Shown here one piece after another: positions 12,582 through 24,690 of a stretch of DNA of 64,000 nt. Position numbers and translations under genes: made by a program. The notes beneath the pieces are model-generated. The model did no database searches. It was not told where the DNA came from and worked only from the letters and a program-made list of their open reading frames with translations. Each line of letters opens with the position of its first letter. Positions within the stretch are counted from its first letter, which is position 1. Origin of the DNA: Diprion similis (lineage: Eukaryota > Arthropoda > Insecta > Hymenoptera > Diprionidae); the NCBI RefSeq assembly GCF_021155765.1, contig NC_060113.1, positions 734,501 through 798,500 of the forward strand, read 5' to 3'.

Positions 12582-14899
12582 GTAGAATGATGAGTCCCTT
12601 TCGTCCAGCTGCCAGTTTCATTCCATCGTCCTTCGTCTTTAATATGCCATGATTTTTTATTCACCTTCAAACTTTTGTAGGGATCGTGGGATCCGTGTTA
12701 CGTAAACGTACTTTCATGGGGTAAAATTGCCATGCCGCAACGTCCGTCAGAGCCTGTACCTCTTTGGGGAGGTATGAGGGTCTTGCCACCGAGAACTGAA
12801 AAGCCACAATGTTCTGTTTTCGCTGTCATGGCCAATCCAGAGATACTTCGACTCAATGGAAAAAATGCTCAAGATCCACAGGTAAAAAAATACAAGGGAA
12901 TGGTGCTTTACGCCTGAAAATCAATGCCGTAGTTTACTGATTTCTCAAAGTGTGATGTAACGGAGAAGACGAAGATAATATGAACCAATGAAACGAAAAC
13001 CCCATTCTTCACGACTCAACTATCATAACTTGTCAATTTGTTCACTTTCAGGAGCGTTCGGCACTGATTGATCTCTTGCTAGATTTTGTAGAGGCTATGA
13101 ACGAAGGAGTGGTGTTCACGCGATGCTATACGGTCCTAAAAGACCGTGACATAACAGGCGAGCTGAAGGAGGTGTGGATGGCGGTGCAAGTGAAACGAGA
13201 CAAGGAGCAGGAGACACAGCAGGAGACATGGATAGACGTACAGCCGCCAGTGCCGCAGTACCCGCAATTTGAAATGACTCAGGATTATTCATACCAATCA
13301 GTAAATGACCAACAGGTTTATCAGCCGGGCCACGTGGTGCCGCAACAGTATCACGGAAACGTTGGGGCGCAGATATCACCGCAGGATCAGTACAACTACG
13401 GGGATCGCAGCGGGGTGAGACAGCAAAATCAGGGGCAGCAAAATTGCCCAGCGTATCCGATGCCTCAGTATCAGTTTCAACAGCTGCCAAGGCAGCTAGT
13501 TCCTCAGTACATAAACTCGAACATGCATCCCAATGTCAGCCCGAGCTATCCCGGGCCAAGCGTTGTTGGTTCGAACGTGAATCCGAACATCCCTGGTTAT
13601 TATCAGCAGTACATTGCTCTCCAACAGCAAATGGTTGGCCAAAGGCAGATTGACAACGTTATGCATGCAGTTAGAGAAACTCACAGTGATATGCAACAGC
13701 CGCAGGCGATGCACGTTCCTCATATGCAGTACGATCAGCCTCCGCCTTTCAACTTGCAGACGACTTCGCCGATGAACGTTTTGAGGCTGGGTAGGCCGCA
13801 CATGGGCGTAACACAGAAGAGCAACGTAAATAAGAGACAATCGAGCTCGCCCACCCACTCAAAACAAACTCCGAACTCGACTATTGTTCGTCAGGCTAAA
13901 AACAGCGTAGAAAAAAGTCCTGGTAAAGCGTTCAGGGTCAGGGGTCAGCGTGGCGATCAGGCGGGAACAGAGGAACAAAATGCTGGTCAAGTCTCTCCTG
14001 AAAAGACAAAGGCGATGGCGACGACGGAGAAGAACAACAGCAAAGATTGTGAGGCACAGAATGTTCAAGTTACTGATCTGGATGAAGAACTCGACGCCAA
14101 GAAGAACAAGGCTAAGGACTTGAAAGCGTCGGCCGCGGAGGAAACTCCGAGTGCGCAGAAAACAGCAAAACGGCAGGCAATCGCTAGTAAGAAAGACTTG
14201 AGACAGTGGATTCTCAATTCTTCTGACGATATAACTGTCCTTGAGACAGACTTGCCGCTCGAGGGTACCGAGGACAGTGCCCTGAACCAGAATTTGAACA
14301 CCAAGCCAGTCAAGACTCAGATATTAGTCTTGAAAAGAAATTCATCCAAGGTTAACAATAGTGATTCTGGTAAGAGTAGCTCAAAAGACCAGAAAGTAGT
14401 TAAGAATGCCATAAGATTGACTAAACTCGAGGGGCAACAGATATACGATTTGGAAACCGAGAGGATAGACGATGGCAATAAAGAGAAAGGAGACGAGCTG
14501 GTGAATCAACCTCCGTCCGAAGCTGCGCAAAAGAAACCTGTCGACAATGGAAGTAGCAGAAATGGATTTTCGCAGCACAAACAGCATAAGGAACAACAAC
14601 AACAACGACCAAAGCGGTCGCAAACGGTTAATAACATAATAAAAAATGTATTCAAAATAAATCCAAGCACGTCATCAAATGACGATAATCATAAAGACAA
14701 GGTGAATAATCATACGAAAGTTATAAACGGTAAGTCTAACAACAAGGATACCGACGACGTCTATCACGGCTACGTGATACTGAGAAAAGGTGAAACTAGC
14801 CAGGATAATGATGAGGACGTGGTGAGAGAAATGGCTCGGATATCAATTCAAGACTGCAAAGATACGACGACTGAAAACAGCAATACTGTTAACTCGTGA
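12471..14899 (+). CDS. PIH1-domain protein with long Gln-rich tail (PIH1D2-like)
   Basis: Three coding exons (12471-12581, 12681-12881, 13052-14899), all joined in phase 0 with GT-AG introns, give 719 residues. Residues about 25-125 resemble the N-terminal PIH1 domain: PPQPHMCIQDYI, then YVNVLSWGKIAMP, then VFAVMANPEILRL. This order closely follows vertebrate PIH1D2 as I remember it (PPQPHSCLQ, FINICQWKRIPAP, IDIAYNPDVL). PIH proteins are cytoplasmic HSP90 / R2TP-type co-chaperones; several help pre-assemble axonemal dynein. Residues about 140-300 are Gln/Pro/Tyr/Met-rich and low-complexity. The rest is charged and Ser/Asn/Lys-rich with poly-Gln (EQQQQRP) near residue 610, and appears disordered. 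At 719 residues it is about twice the size of vertebrate PIH1D2. Two ATGs are adjacent (12471, 12474); the first is taken. An AG at 12461-12462 could end a 5'UTR intron. The domain call is firm; the subfamily is tentative. Confidence 0.8.
12681..12881 (+). CDS. PIH1 gene, coding exon 2
   Basis: Follows TTTTGTAG and precedes GTAAAAAA. It encodes residues 38-104, the core of the PIH1 domain, including the NPEIL motif. Confidence 0.85.
13052..14899 (+). CDS. PIH1 gene, last coding exon
   Basis: Follows TTCACTTTCAG. It encodes residues 105-719 and stops at TGA 14897-14899. It begins with the end of the PIH1 domain (ERSALIDLLLDFVEAMNEG) and then the disordered tail. Confidence 0.85.
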   Translation, partial: ERSALIDLLLDFVEAMNEGVVFTRCYTVLKDRDITGELKEVWMAVQVKRDKEQETQQETWIDVQPPVPQYPQFEMTQDYSYQSVNDQQVYQPGHVVPQQYHGNVGAQISPQDQYNYGDRSGVRQQNQGQQNCPAYPMPQYQFQQLPRQLVPQYINSNMHPNVSPSYPGPSVVGSNVNPNIPGYYQQYIALQQQMVGQRQIDNVMHAVRETHSDMQQPQAMHVPHMQYDQPPPFNLQTTSPMNVLRLGRPHMGVTQKSNVNKRQSSSPTHSKQTPNSTIVRQAKNSVEKSPGKAFRVRGQRGDQAGTEEQNAGQVSPEKTKAMATTEKNNSKDCEAQNVQVTDLDEELDAKKNKAKDLKASAAEETPSAQKTAKRQAIASKKDLRQWILNSSDDITVLETDLPLEGTEDSALNQNLNTKPVKTQILVLKRNSSKVNNSDSGKSSSKDQKVVKNAIRLTKLEGQQIYDLETERIDDGNKEKGDELVNQPPSEAAQKKPVDNGSSRNGFSQHKQHKEQQQQRPKRSQTVNNIIKNVFKINPSTSSNDDNHKDKVNNHTKVINGKSNNKDTDDVYHGYVILRKGETSQDNDEDVVREMARISIQDCKDTTTENSNTVNS

Positions 14900-15051
14900 T
14901 AGCCTGATTAGAAGAAAGACAAGTTTAAGATGTTTGGAGATAAGTGGAACGCCAGGTAAGAAGCGGTCTGTCTTACGTATGCTTGCGTGCGAGTGTGTGT
15001 GTACATAATATTATACATTATATTATAAAGTTTATTTTTAAGATCAAGCTA

Positions 15052-15057
15052 AATAAA
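15052..15057 (+). terminator. Candidate polyadenylation signal of the PIH1 gene
   Basis: AATAAA lies about 150 bases after the PIH1 stop codon. Other AATAAA hexamers follow in this AT-rich DNA, so the true cleavage site is not fixed. Confidence 0.4.
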
Positions 15058-16204
15058 TTAGAAAATTAGAGATCGTTATTACTTCACTAATAATAATCCG
15101 CTTTTGTTTTCGTATATTTCACTCTAGTAGAACGGCTATATTTGCAAATTTTTACGCATGTCGAATGTAATACCAATATACGTTCACGTTTTAATTATGT
15201 AAAAATATTAGCAGAGATCTCTGATGACATCTTTCCTTGATAACATCACTTTTGCCAGTGATGTGAAACTCGATTATTGATCATATCATTGACGATTTTT
15301 TCACGTTGCGTTCGTTTTTAATCTGCACAAACAGATTGCTGATAACAAATAACCTGATATCTTCAAATCCTGATCATTTTTCAGGTTTCACATCAGTTGA
15401 TGAAGAATAGATGCAAGTTTTTATTAACAATTTTTTGCCAAATTTCAATACTGGAACGTATATTTGAACAAAAAGAAGAAAACAGTAAAAAAAAAAAGGC
15501 AATAAACAGTTGTATGAAAATTGAACAGGGATTTAAGATTTCTTGAAAAGCGTCAAGAAGACAAATGATAATAATGTTAAGAGAGCAAAAAAAAACAAAC
15601 AAACAAACAAACGGAAAGAAATATAATTACCTACCGAAATATTCTCTGTGTCTTTCTGCAAAGCGGATTCCGTTTAAAATCAGCAATACATACGATATAT
15701 CGGAATGGATATGCTACACGTAGATATAACGAACTTTACGAATATGATAGTTCTAATCGAAAACGCGAGATTTTTAAGACTTATAGTATTTACGCTATGT
15801 GTAAGATGCAACAACAACAATAAGAAAAAAAATTGAAAAAAAAAAAAGAAACGGACGAAGAAGCAAAGAAACCGAAAATGATTGACGAGAATTACAAGAG
15901 ATTTAGAGAGAAAATTGGAAACCCGTAAAAACCAATGTATCGAAATTTATTTTCATTCAAAATAGTAATGCTCCAAAATGTGATTGCATGTTAAATTTCG
16001 AAGAAGAAAAAAAAAAAAAAACTCCAAGAGATAACATACAAAAGTGAAAACAGGAAAGAGGAACGAAAGAAGATATGACGAAGTCTGATATACCTAGTTG
16101 ATTAAGATTCTCAATTGTAAGAAATTATCTTTCATCATTTCGTAGTGTATATAATTTAACCCTTTATGAAAATTTTCATTTTTCTTTTTTTTTTCTTTTC
16201 TTTT

Positions 16205-16225
16205 TTGAACCTTTGAAAGGTTCAA
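16205..16225. repeat. 21-base perfect palindrome with one central base
   Basis: Arms TTGAACCTTT and AAAGGTTCAA flank a single G. If it lies in the PIH1 3'UTR it would form a short RNA stem with almost no loop; as DNA it is an everted arrangement of AGGTTCA half-sites. Confidence 0.9.
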
Positions 16226-17312
16226 CAATTATTTTATTTAACGGTGTCTTTAATGCCTGCACCAATGTCTAAGACTTTCTTATACACTTACGTGTAATAA
16301 CGATATATGTATCGATATATCCAAACTGCAGAATTAAGCAAATTCTTCATATCATTTCTGCTATGATATAAATTCCTAGGTGAAACTGATACGATAGCAT
16401 TCAATATGTGAATACCTAATATAACCCATAACAATAATATTATAGAACACTCCAAAATGAATAGTATGATGATAAGAATGATGACGATAATAATAATAAC
16501 AATAATAATGATAAGAATAAGAAGGATCGGAACATTGCCATTTATTCTTTACTTAGAAATATGAAACCGTGTTATTATTCCGTACAGTAATGTAATTAAC
16601 TATACATATTCCTATACATATTATCGCAATATTAGGTGTCTGCGGGTATCGATTCATTTTTCCATCTTTAATACTTTTCTTCTCGCATATAAATATAGAT
16701 ATATGCATTTGTCAAAACATAAACGAAAAAAGAAAAGCAATTTGGAACATGTGTGCGTGTGGTTTTTTTTTTTTTTCTTTTCATCTTCTTTCCACCTTTT
16801 TTCAGAGAAAATCAATTATAAGTACTGTTATGTAATTTATTAAGATACCAGGATTGTTATAACACATTTTTCGATACCCGCAGGCTATTAGAATCCTTAG
16901 ATAATGCCATCTACCGTAGTTTGATAGATAGTCAAATAATATTTCACAACAATAACTACCAGCATTCGATTCAAACTTTAAGACTATAGATATATTTAAG
17001 GAGAAAAAGAGAGACAGAAGAAACGGAGCTAAGAAAAATCATTCTAGAATCCAATTTCATATCGCGCAGATCACACAAAAAATAAACGACAAAGTTGACT
17101 CGAATTAATCGAATGGATTGTTACAATAAGTATTTCATTTGTCATCCGTTCTGTTCTTTTTTTTCCATTCAAGCGTGATGATTATCAAAGATTTCAGCGT
17201 TTTTAGAGTCGAATGATTTATTAAACCTCCTATGTACATATATTTATGATGTGTAAGTATGATTCTGATTTGCTCACGCTCAACGAGCAATAAATTATTC
17301 TTGTTGCTGTTG

Positions 17313-17324
17313 TTGTTGTTACTA

Positions 17325-17355
<31 letters not shown>

Positions 17356-17360
17356 TACTA
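17313..17360. repeat. TTG/TTA trinucleotide repeat
   Basis: A compound run of TTG then ATT units. Confidence 0.85.
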
Positions 17361-17916
17361 TTGTTGTAAAAACTAGACAGCGTTGACTCTTTCTCCCGTG
17401 CGATCATCTAAAACTCATTACAAGTCGAGAAATTAGGTGTAATTACGCGTAGTCATGGAATTAGCAACATTCTTGAAAGTAAATCTAATACAAAAAGAAA
17501 TTCAATTAATCGTAAAGAAACTTTCATACCATCGTGGCATAGAATAGTGCAAAGTAAATACTTGCACGTGTACATGTCTCTTATTCTTTTTATATTTGAA
17601 AAAACAGAAAGAAAATATCACATATACAAATATGCGCGTTTGAATTTATACGAAAATAAAACAAAAACAAAAATTCTACTTCGATTAAAGGTAAAAATTT
17701 ACTCGTAACAAGAATGAATACACAAAAGCTGCTATCTAATTTCGGCAGGAAAATTATTTTCATTTAATTTTTCCGCACTGTTTCTTGATTAGTAATTGCA
17801 ATCATAATCCATACCAACATTGATCATTCGTGTAGTGTAATTAGTTATTTATATCATTATTGTCCTAATAATCGAACTTCGTCAACTACTAATTACAACT
17901 ATTATTATCGTTGTCA

Positions 17917-17953
<37 letters not shown>

Positions 17954-20275
17954 TCTTATTATTACGCAATGTACAATCTTTCAGTTTTTGTTAATCAGAT
18001 TATTTATGCGTGAAACATACTGGGTGCTTCTTCAATATCATTTTTATTATTTATAATATATAAGTTATATCGGGAGCCTCATACGATATTAAGATCTCAC
18101 TCTGTAATTATATACATATAATAGTAGTTATTAATATTGTGAAAATACGTTGGAAACTCGTTTACTTTGTTCACACAAATTACATAAGTCACACTCTCTT
18201 ACACGGAACATCCCCTTTTTGATATATTTGAATAGAAATCATTTCTTACCCTAATTCGGTATCGGAAAGAAATTATTTCAACGAGACGTTTAATCAATCA
18301 ATTAAATGTTCTTTCTAATTTAGAGAGTTTAAAATTCTTCAAAACTGTATAAGAAAATAACTTCTAATATGGTAATTCTATAATTTAACGATTAATGATA
18401 AAAATTTGTTTTTATGACAAACATGCTGCACCCCGATCACAATGATTATACACTAAGTTATTATCATTATTATACACATTATAAGTCTAGACATAATGTA
18501 TTAGCAGTATTGACGTTATTCGATATTATTATGCTAATAATAATCTCATTATTACTTTAATCATTTATTATTATTATTATTATTATTGTTGTTGTTGTTG
18601 TTGTCGTTGTTCTATAATACATGAATTTTTTTCCTGAGAAAACGTATCATGTACGGATTAAATCGACTCATCCTAATTTATTTTCGCACTCATAATGCGT
18701 GTAAATATGTAGACATAATCGATCTGTTACAGTAATTACGATCATAAATAATAAGAAAATATTCGACATGCGTACGATTGATATGTTAATTTGCCATTCT
18801 GTAACCCAGAGTTACATAAATATTCATATAATTATGCGCTTTGCATAATTGTATCTATTATTGTCATTGTCGCTTGTACAGCGTGGAGAAAAATACACTC
18901 AACACTTTTTTATAAATCGTGCACGCCAGCAGATGTAGGCTTTTTTTATACTAGACTTCATCGAATTTCATGCATATTCGAACAAGATTTTAGTGCTTTT
19001 TTATTTCTTTTGGATATAAAAGAAAAATGTTCAAAAATTCATTCGAACTATCGAAAATTATCATTAAAAGACCCTGAAGTTTCTCGGATGAAATTAATTA
19101 TCGTTAAGATTGAAAAATGAATCGATAATCACTGTTTCACATCAAGTTTTTTTAACCCGTTTTGCAATTTTATATTCTTCCAAATTTCCTGACGTCATGT
19201 GAGCCTGACGTTTTATACACACCGTGACAATCGAAACTATCGACTTTGAGACTCTAAATTAACATTTCTGTTATATATATGTATATGCCTCTACTCTTCA
19301 CCCGGAACATTCATCCATAATATGCTCGTGTCTTGATCTAGGAGTGTGTGTAAGCCTTTGTATACGCTTGTGATGGAGAACTTTCACTCGTATTTCCAAC
19401 GCTTCAACGGTACGTTAAATTTCCCCCTCCTTTTGACAGGAACTTATACAACAACGCAATCGGAGCAAACGTGGCGATGTGCACGACGGTATCATTGTAA
19501 TATCATTAGAGGACGACACTCTATACTTTCCCTTTCGCAAATCGCTCGTTAGCCTTTGAATTTTCATTTTCCTTTCTCGAACTCCTCGATCGTAACTACA
19601 TTTCGTATTTAAATCTCCGCCGTCATGCGGATCGAGATTTCCTCGCTCTCTCCAGCTTCCGACACTGTAGAAAATTCGCTACTGATTATGACTGATGATA
19701 ATCCGAGGATAATTGAAAAAATTATCAAAAAAAAAAAAAAATAAAGACACCCGGAACACTTAATCATCTTTCCATTTCGTCCTTTCATCGCCGGGAAGAT
19801 TTCCTTCCTCGTTGTCATCGTCGGATAACGAGCGATGCTTGCTTGATTCGCTCAAAAGCCGGCCAACAAATTCAGACCCCCGCCGATGGGAAAACACCTT
19901 TCGTTCAATTTTAAATGGAGAGGGGTCATGTGGGCTTAGAGAGATGGTACCTAGCCGGGGTTACCGTTGTGTGAAGTCGATGGGCAGCCTCAACAGCACC
20001 AGAAGCAGCTCTCTCGTTCAACTTAAACTGACCGCTGTCACGTCGAAAACGCGAACATTAGCGTCATCCGGCATTTCATTCGACGTTTCGCGATGGTTTT
20101 CGGTGATTCGGTAGCGTGAAACGAGATCCTTTGTTTTACCGATATTGAAAACTGTACTAACGTAATCGTAGAATATTAATTCTTGGCCAGTCTTCAGATG
20201 GTTTTTAAACTCTTCGCGATTCTCGGCACCTTAAAAGTTCTGAAAAAGAGGAAAGTGTAAAACGCCAACATCGCC

Positions 20276-20309
20276 ATGTTCAGGGAGAAACAGGACCCCG
20301 AGAATACAG
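20276..20309 (+). CDS. mpaB-like gene, candidate coding exon 1
   Basis: ATG at 20276 after ATCGCC; encodes MFREKQDPENT plus one base, then GTCAGTC. The phase matches the next exon, separated by a 1.9 kb intron. Support is splice logic only. Confidence 0.5.
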
Positions 20310-23300
20310 GTCAGTCGTAGTTCATGTATAACGCGCTCGATCAGTGTATGGAGTGGATTTGTCGGCAATCTGTTGTAGCCATCGAACTCTCATTCGTTCG
20401 ATCGTAGCGTCAATGAGAATCTGAAGATTCGAACGCTTACTTCGTTATTTCTTTATTTAATAACTGTGTGTTATTTTATACGAAATTTCCGTTGTTATCT
20501 TCTAGAAAATTACGATGTAGCTGGATCCTCATTTTCTAGATTTGACAAAAATCATTTGTATCGAATTTCCGTTACAAAGCACGCGAGAATCACAAGCAAC
20601 AATTGTTTTCTATGGCTAACAATAATTGAAGAATGTCGGTGATAGAAGTCTTTCGTAAAACTTTTGCAAGAAGCGTGAAACTTGACCCTCGATCTCCAGC
20701 GATTGACACTCTTTCACTTTGAGCGCCGACGAATATTACGACAGGCGAAAAGTGGAGGGAAACGCAGTTTAGGTGAGAAATTTCTATGTTGCGGCGAAAT
20801 TTTGATGCTGGAAAGAATTCTTGGACCGTTTTGTACACGAACGTTACATACATTATTGAACGAAATGGAAGTGAATTCGAAATCGGGAATCCTCATACGC
20901 GATTCGAATTTGTATAAGTCGGTGTGACTTTCGATGTGCTGTGATTCGAACTTGAAGTGATTAGCGCGCCGAATACCTTGATCCGTGTATATTACAAATT
21001 AACGCCAATTTGTGTTACTATACACACGTTTCTGTGGATATGCGTTCCGTAACTTGCCGAGCATTTACAACAGACCTTGGCTCACATTTCTAATGCCTAT
21101 TGTAGATGCCTTTTCTCTCTGTTGCATAAAAACCCTCGATTCAAGTGCTTCTACTTTGGTATTAAAAAGCAACTGTAATTAGATATTCGAACATTCGGAA
21201 CAAAACTTGTAAACGATCAATAATACTCGTTTTAACTGCGTTACACTTCCATCACTCTTCATTTCGGAATCACTGAAAATCGATCATTTAAAATTAATCT
21301 ATGAATGGCAGTTTGCGAGATCAAGTAACTCATCATCACTATACATATCTAAACCTGTGTTGATTAATGGATCAAACGGATCCGGATGATTTGCATATTT
21401 GAACAGATGTCAGCGATCGGATAAGATCGATCGTTTGGCACATCATACAAACGATGTACGTACGATTCAACATGCCGCTCGCAATCGGTACAGATGTACC
21501 GTCTTTTACAAACTCTGAATACAAATTAGTCAAAATTGTGCTTCGTACTCTAAGGAAATCGCACGGATCGGTGCATTATACAATCGGCAGAGCCCACGTT
21601 CACGGACTCGACGCGACTCCGTGAATGTCAAATTGATTTATTTGGAAACAGAACGTTGTTGACACATGATTTTGGCTGTCTGAGCATGTTAATATGCCCC
21701 TTCACCTGTGAAGGTAACAAAACTTCGCATTCCCGCCGTGCGCCAATGTTTTTTACACGCAACCATCTCGTAAAAACTCTGTTCTTTTCGCATTTCAAGA
21801 ATCGATGTTTATCCGTTTCTATATCTATATTCTTCTCTTATTTCAGTCATAACATTTCAGCCGCGTATATTCATTGTACCATTTAGCCAAATTGTTGAAG
21901 TATTATGAACTCTCATTTGCACACACGGTCAATTGTATTTTTATTTTATTTTTTTATCGTTTAGTTTCATCGGTTAATATCGTCAAGAACTTGTTTGACA
22001 ACGATATACTGGTTGACCTTCCGATAGACCATGCAAAAACCATTTCCTAATTCTTGTCCTTATTTTTGACTCAAGTCACCGAGTCCGCAGATGTTACTTT
22101 TCAGGGTAACGGCTCGATCTTCATAAAATGATTTCTTCCTTCTCCGTGCAAATTTCTACCGAAATTTTGCGCTGATATTGACAATCAAATACCATATTGC
22201 AGAAAAGATAGTCGAGGAGCGTTTCCGGTTGCTTGTTGAAGTCGGATCGAAGACAATGGCGGACTCTGAATTACCGGAAATGAATCTACCAGCCTACTAC
22301 GATGCGGATAAATTCCGGCTGGGCCAGAACGTTTTTTACAACAACGTGTTCACGATGATGATCGCAAAACTTTCCGGTCTTCTATTGGTACTATCCATCC
22401 CATCAATCCTCGATATTCTCATATTCACAAAACAGAGCGGAACACCATGCACAGCCTTTCGGCGATATGTTTCAACGATTCTTCACACTTTCATATGGTA
22501 CGAACGGGAACCGGAAAAGCAAAAGGAGTAAGTGCAAATCTGAAAGAGATTTTCATTGTACAGATTTCTAAAATACTTTCAGTCTTCCTTTCCTTTTCCC
22601 GTAATTCAGTTTTTGGGTTCATGGGGTGGGAGGATGCTAAAATTCAAAACGCCTGAGCCTCCGTGAGACGAGAACGTTAATGCGATGCTGTTTGGGTACT
22701 TTCAGGCGTTCGGTAATGGGGATTCACAGTGATTGCTCCGTAAACTAACGCCATCTGTAAACAAATTCCACACTTTTACCCATATTCATTGTGCTGAACC
22801 AAATTTGAATTAGGCGCGTTTATTTTCCAATTAATTTTGTTAAAAATGTCGGGAAAATGCGGTAGATACCTAATAAATAAAAACAAATTTTCTTTATAGT
22901 ATTTCGACGTATATTTTACCAGAAATTTTGCCCAATTTCTCACGTTGTAGAAACGATTGACGTTCTGTACTTTTGAAACTCGGTTTGTAAAGTTTGAGGG
23001 AAGAAAAAAAAATCGCATACATTCATGCTGGATCCGTGTAGGTCGAGATAAAATTCGCGGTATAACGATGTCGCAGCTAATCGAGTGAGAGGCTCCGGTG
23101 GTTTTACCCCGTCCAAATAAGGGCAGACCCGTAAGTAATCAGGATACATACGTGAATGCCGCAGCCTCACGGTTGGTTGCTCGGCTTATTCCTAACTGCT
23201 TCGTAACTCTATCCGTATCACCGGATTTCTTCCATTTTCAATTCCACGAATTTTTGAGCTGCTTCTAAATATAGCCACGGGCTGTAGCCACAGCGACAGA

Positions 23301-24690
23301 ATTCCAGACGCAAAACGAAGAATCCAATACCCTGTACCACCGGGTTCACTGCCTTTTATCCAAGGGTCGAGATCCTCTGCTCCCTTTTTACTTTGCAGGG
23401 AACAATTCTATAGGACATACCCAGGTGGTTCGATTTCACATTATGGGAAAGCATGTATAAACGTCCATATTTTATAACGATCGTAATTTTGATTTTTTAT
23501 TTTCTTCGGCAGGTTCTTCGCCTCCTTGAAAAACGTGAGGAGGAAACACTGCATCGCTTCCAAGCGAGCATCCGAAGTCGGTATAAATCGGATTTCCCAG
23601 CTCGACATGGCCGTTACTCAATTCGGGTTCATCGGATTCACTCTTCTCTGTGGCGACGAACTCGGCGTCGCGGCGTCTCGGGAAGACGTCGAGGGGCTTA
23701 TTCACCTCTGGCGAGTCATCGGAAGCATGCTGGGGATCGAGGAGAGGTATTCAATTCAGTCAATTATCCAATCCATATCTCCGGAAATGTAAAAATAAAT
23801 CTATATAGGTAATTTAGGGTCGTTCTTAAAAGGTCATTTTTGAATTTCATCCCCCCAAATCGGCTTCACATTATTCAAAAATAATTTCCTAATTTTTTCC
23901 GAAGCCAAATTGGAGAGCGAGCTGATAAAATTCAAAAATTATCCTTTTATATGCCAAAAACATCTAAGAGAAAATCGATTTTCTGCGTGATTAAAGGTTC
24001 AACATCTGCACGGGATCGGTGGAAGAGACGAAGGCTCTTTGCGCTCGGATTCTCGACGAAATATTTCTTCCCTGTATCGTCGCGAAGAAACCTGAGTTTC
24101 AGGAAATGCGGCAAATTCTTCTCGAGGGTGTTTGGCCCATAAGCCCGCAGATTGATCCCGACGCTTTTACCGCCATTACTTATCGGCTCGCGATGTCCGC
24201 CACTTCCAACAACAATCATTCCCTCGAAGTGGGTGAGTCAAGCTGCCTCAGAAAATTTTTCACACATATTTTACACTCTTGCGCTGCCGAGGAAATTGTC
24301 GGGAAATTATTATTGCAGAATTGATTGTCTGCATGTAATTGATTGAGTCAGACGGAAATCCTGAATCTTACGTCATTTGAACTAAGTTACTGAACTTGTG
24401 CTTATTGTTAGCTGATTGTATCAACGGAACGTAAATAATGCTTGTCTTATTTTTACATTTCAGATACTTCGTCAATGTCGTTGTACAGCAGATTGTTGCT
24501 CGGCTTTCAAACCTGGGTGCACAAAAATCTCCTGCAAACGTCTTTATGGTGGTCGCCGATATTTCGAGGACTTCTTAACGCGCAGATGAGACTTGCGATA
24601 TTTCTTACCGAGCATTGGCCTTTTCTTGCCTACCTTGTATTCGGGAAGCAGCGATGTCAAGTCAATATTTATAAAATGCAAATGGATTGA
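20276..24690 (+). CDS. DUF2236 / mpaB-like ER-bound oxygenase
   Basis: Five coding exons (20276-20309, 22203-22527, 23513-23746, 23997-24232, 24464-24690) join with matching phases (1, 2, 2, 1) to give 351 residues. The N-terminal LPAYYDADKFRLGQ, a hydrophobic segment at about 64-87, DMAVTQFGFIGF at 151-162 and LIHLWRVIGSMLGIEE at 182-197 are the typical pattern of insect DUF2236 proteins. The family includes fungal mpaB and bacterial rubber oxygenases, which are heme-dependent; the fungal member sits in the ER. H132 in VRRKH is my candidate for the conserved heme-linked histidine (inference). Substrate in insects is unknown to me. The first exon (11 codons) was chosen because its phase and GTCAGT donor fit the acceptor at 22201-22202. 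If it is wrong, M30 at 22256 is the fallback start, giving 322 residues. Confidence 0.8.
22203..22527 (+). CDS. mpaB-like gene, coding exon 2
   Basis: Starts after ATATTGCAG and ends before GTAAGTG. It encodes residues 12-119 with the hydrophobic segment. Confidence 0.75.
23513..23746 (+). CDS. mpaB-like gene, coding exon 3
   Basis: Starts after TTCGGCAG and ends before GTATTC. It encodes the conserved RRKH, DMAVTQFGF and LWRVIGSMLGIEE motifs. Confidence 0.85.
23997..24232 (+). CDS. mpaB-like gene, coding exon 4
   Basis: Starts after GATTAAAG and ends before GTGAGTC. It encodes FNICTGSVEETKAL through NNNHSLEV. Confidence 0.85.
24464..24690 (+). CDS. mpaB-like gene, last coding exon
   Basis: Starts after TTACATTTCAG and stops at TGA 24688-24690. 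It encodes the Trp/Leu-rich C-terminus. Confidence 0.8.

Larger units (their letters stand above)
14900..20275. other. AT-rich 3'UTR/intergenic stretch
   Basis: No gene seen. The DNA is strongly AT-rich up to about 19100, with ATT/TTG runs (17313-17360, 17921-17950, 18567-18606). It contains a 21-base near-palindrome at 16205-16225 and a 13 bp inverted repeat (16640-16652 against 16871-16883). From about 19200 the composition becomes less AT-rich towards the start of the next gene. Confidence 0.6.

Noticed and set aside
13116-14623. Several - strand frames opposite the PIH1 gene
   Set aside because: Shadows of the + strand exon, which has splice-consistent coding and a domain.
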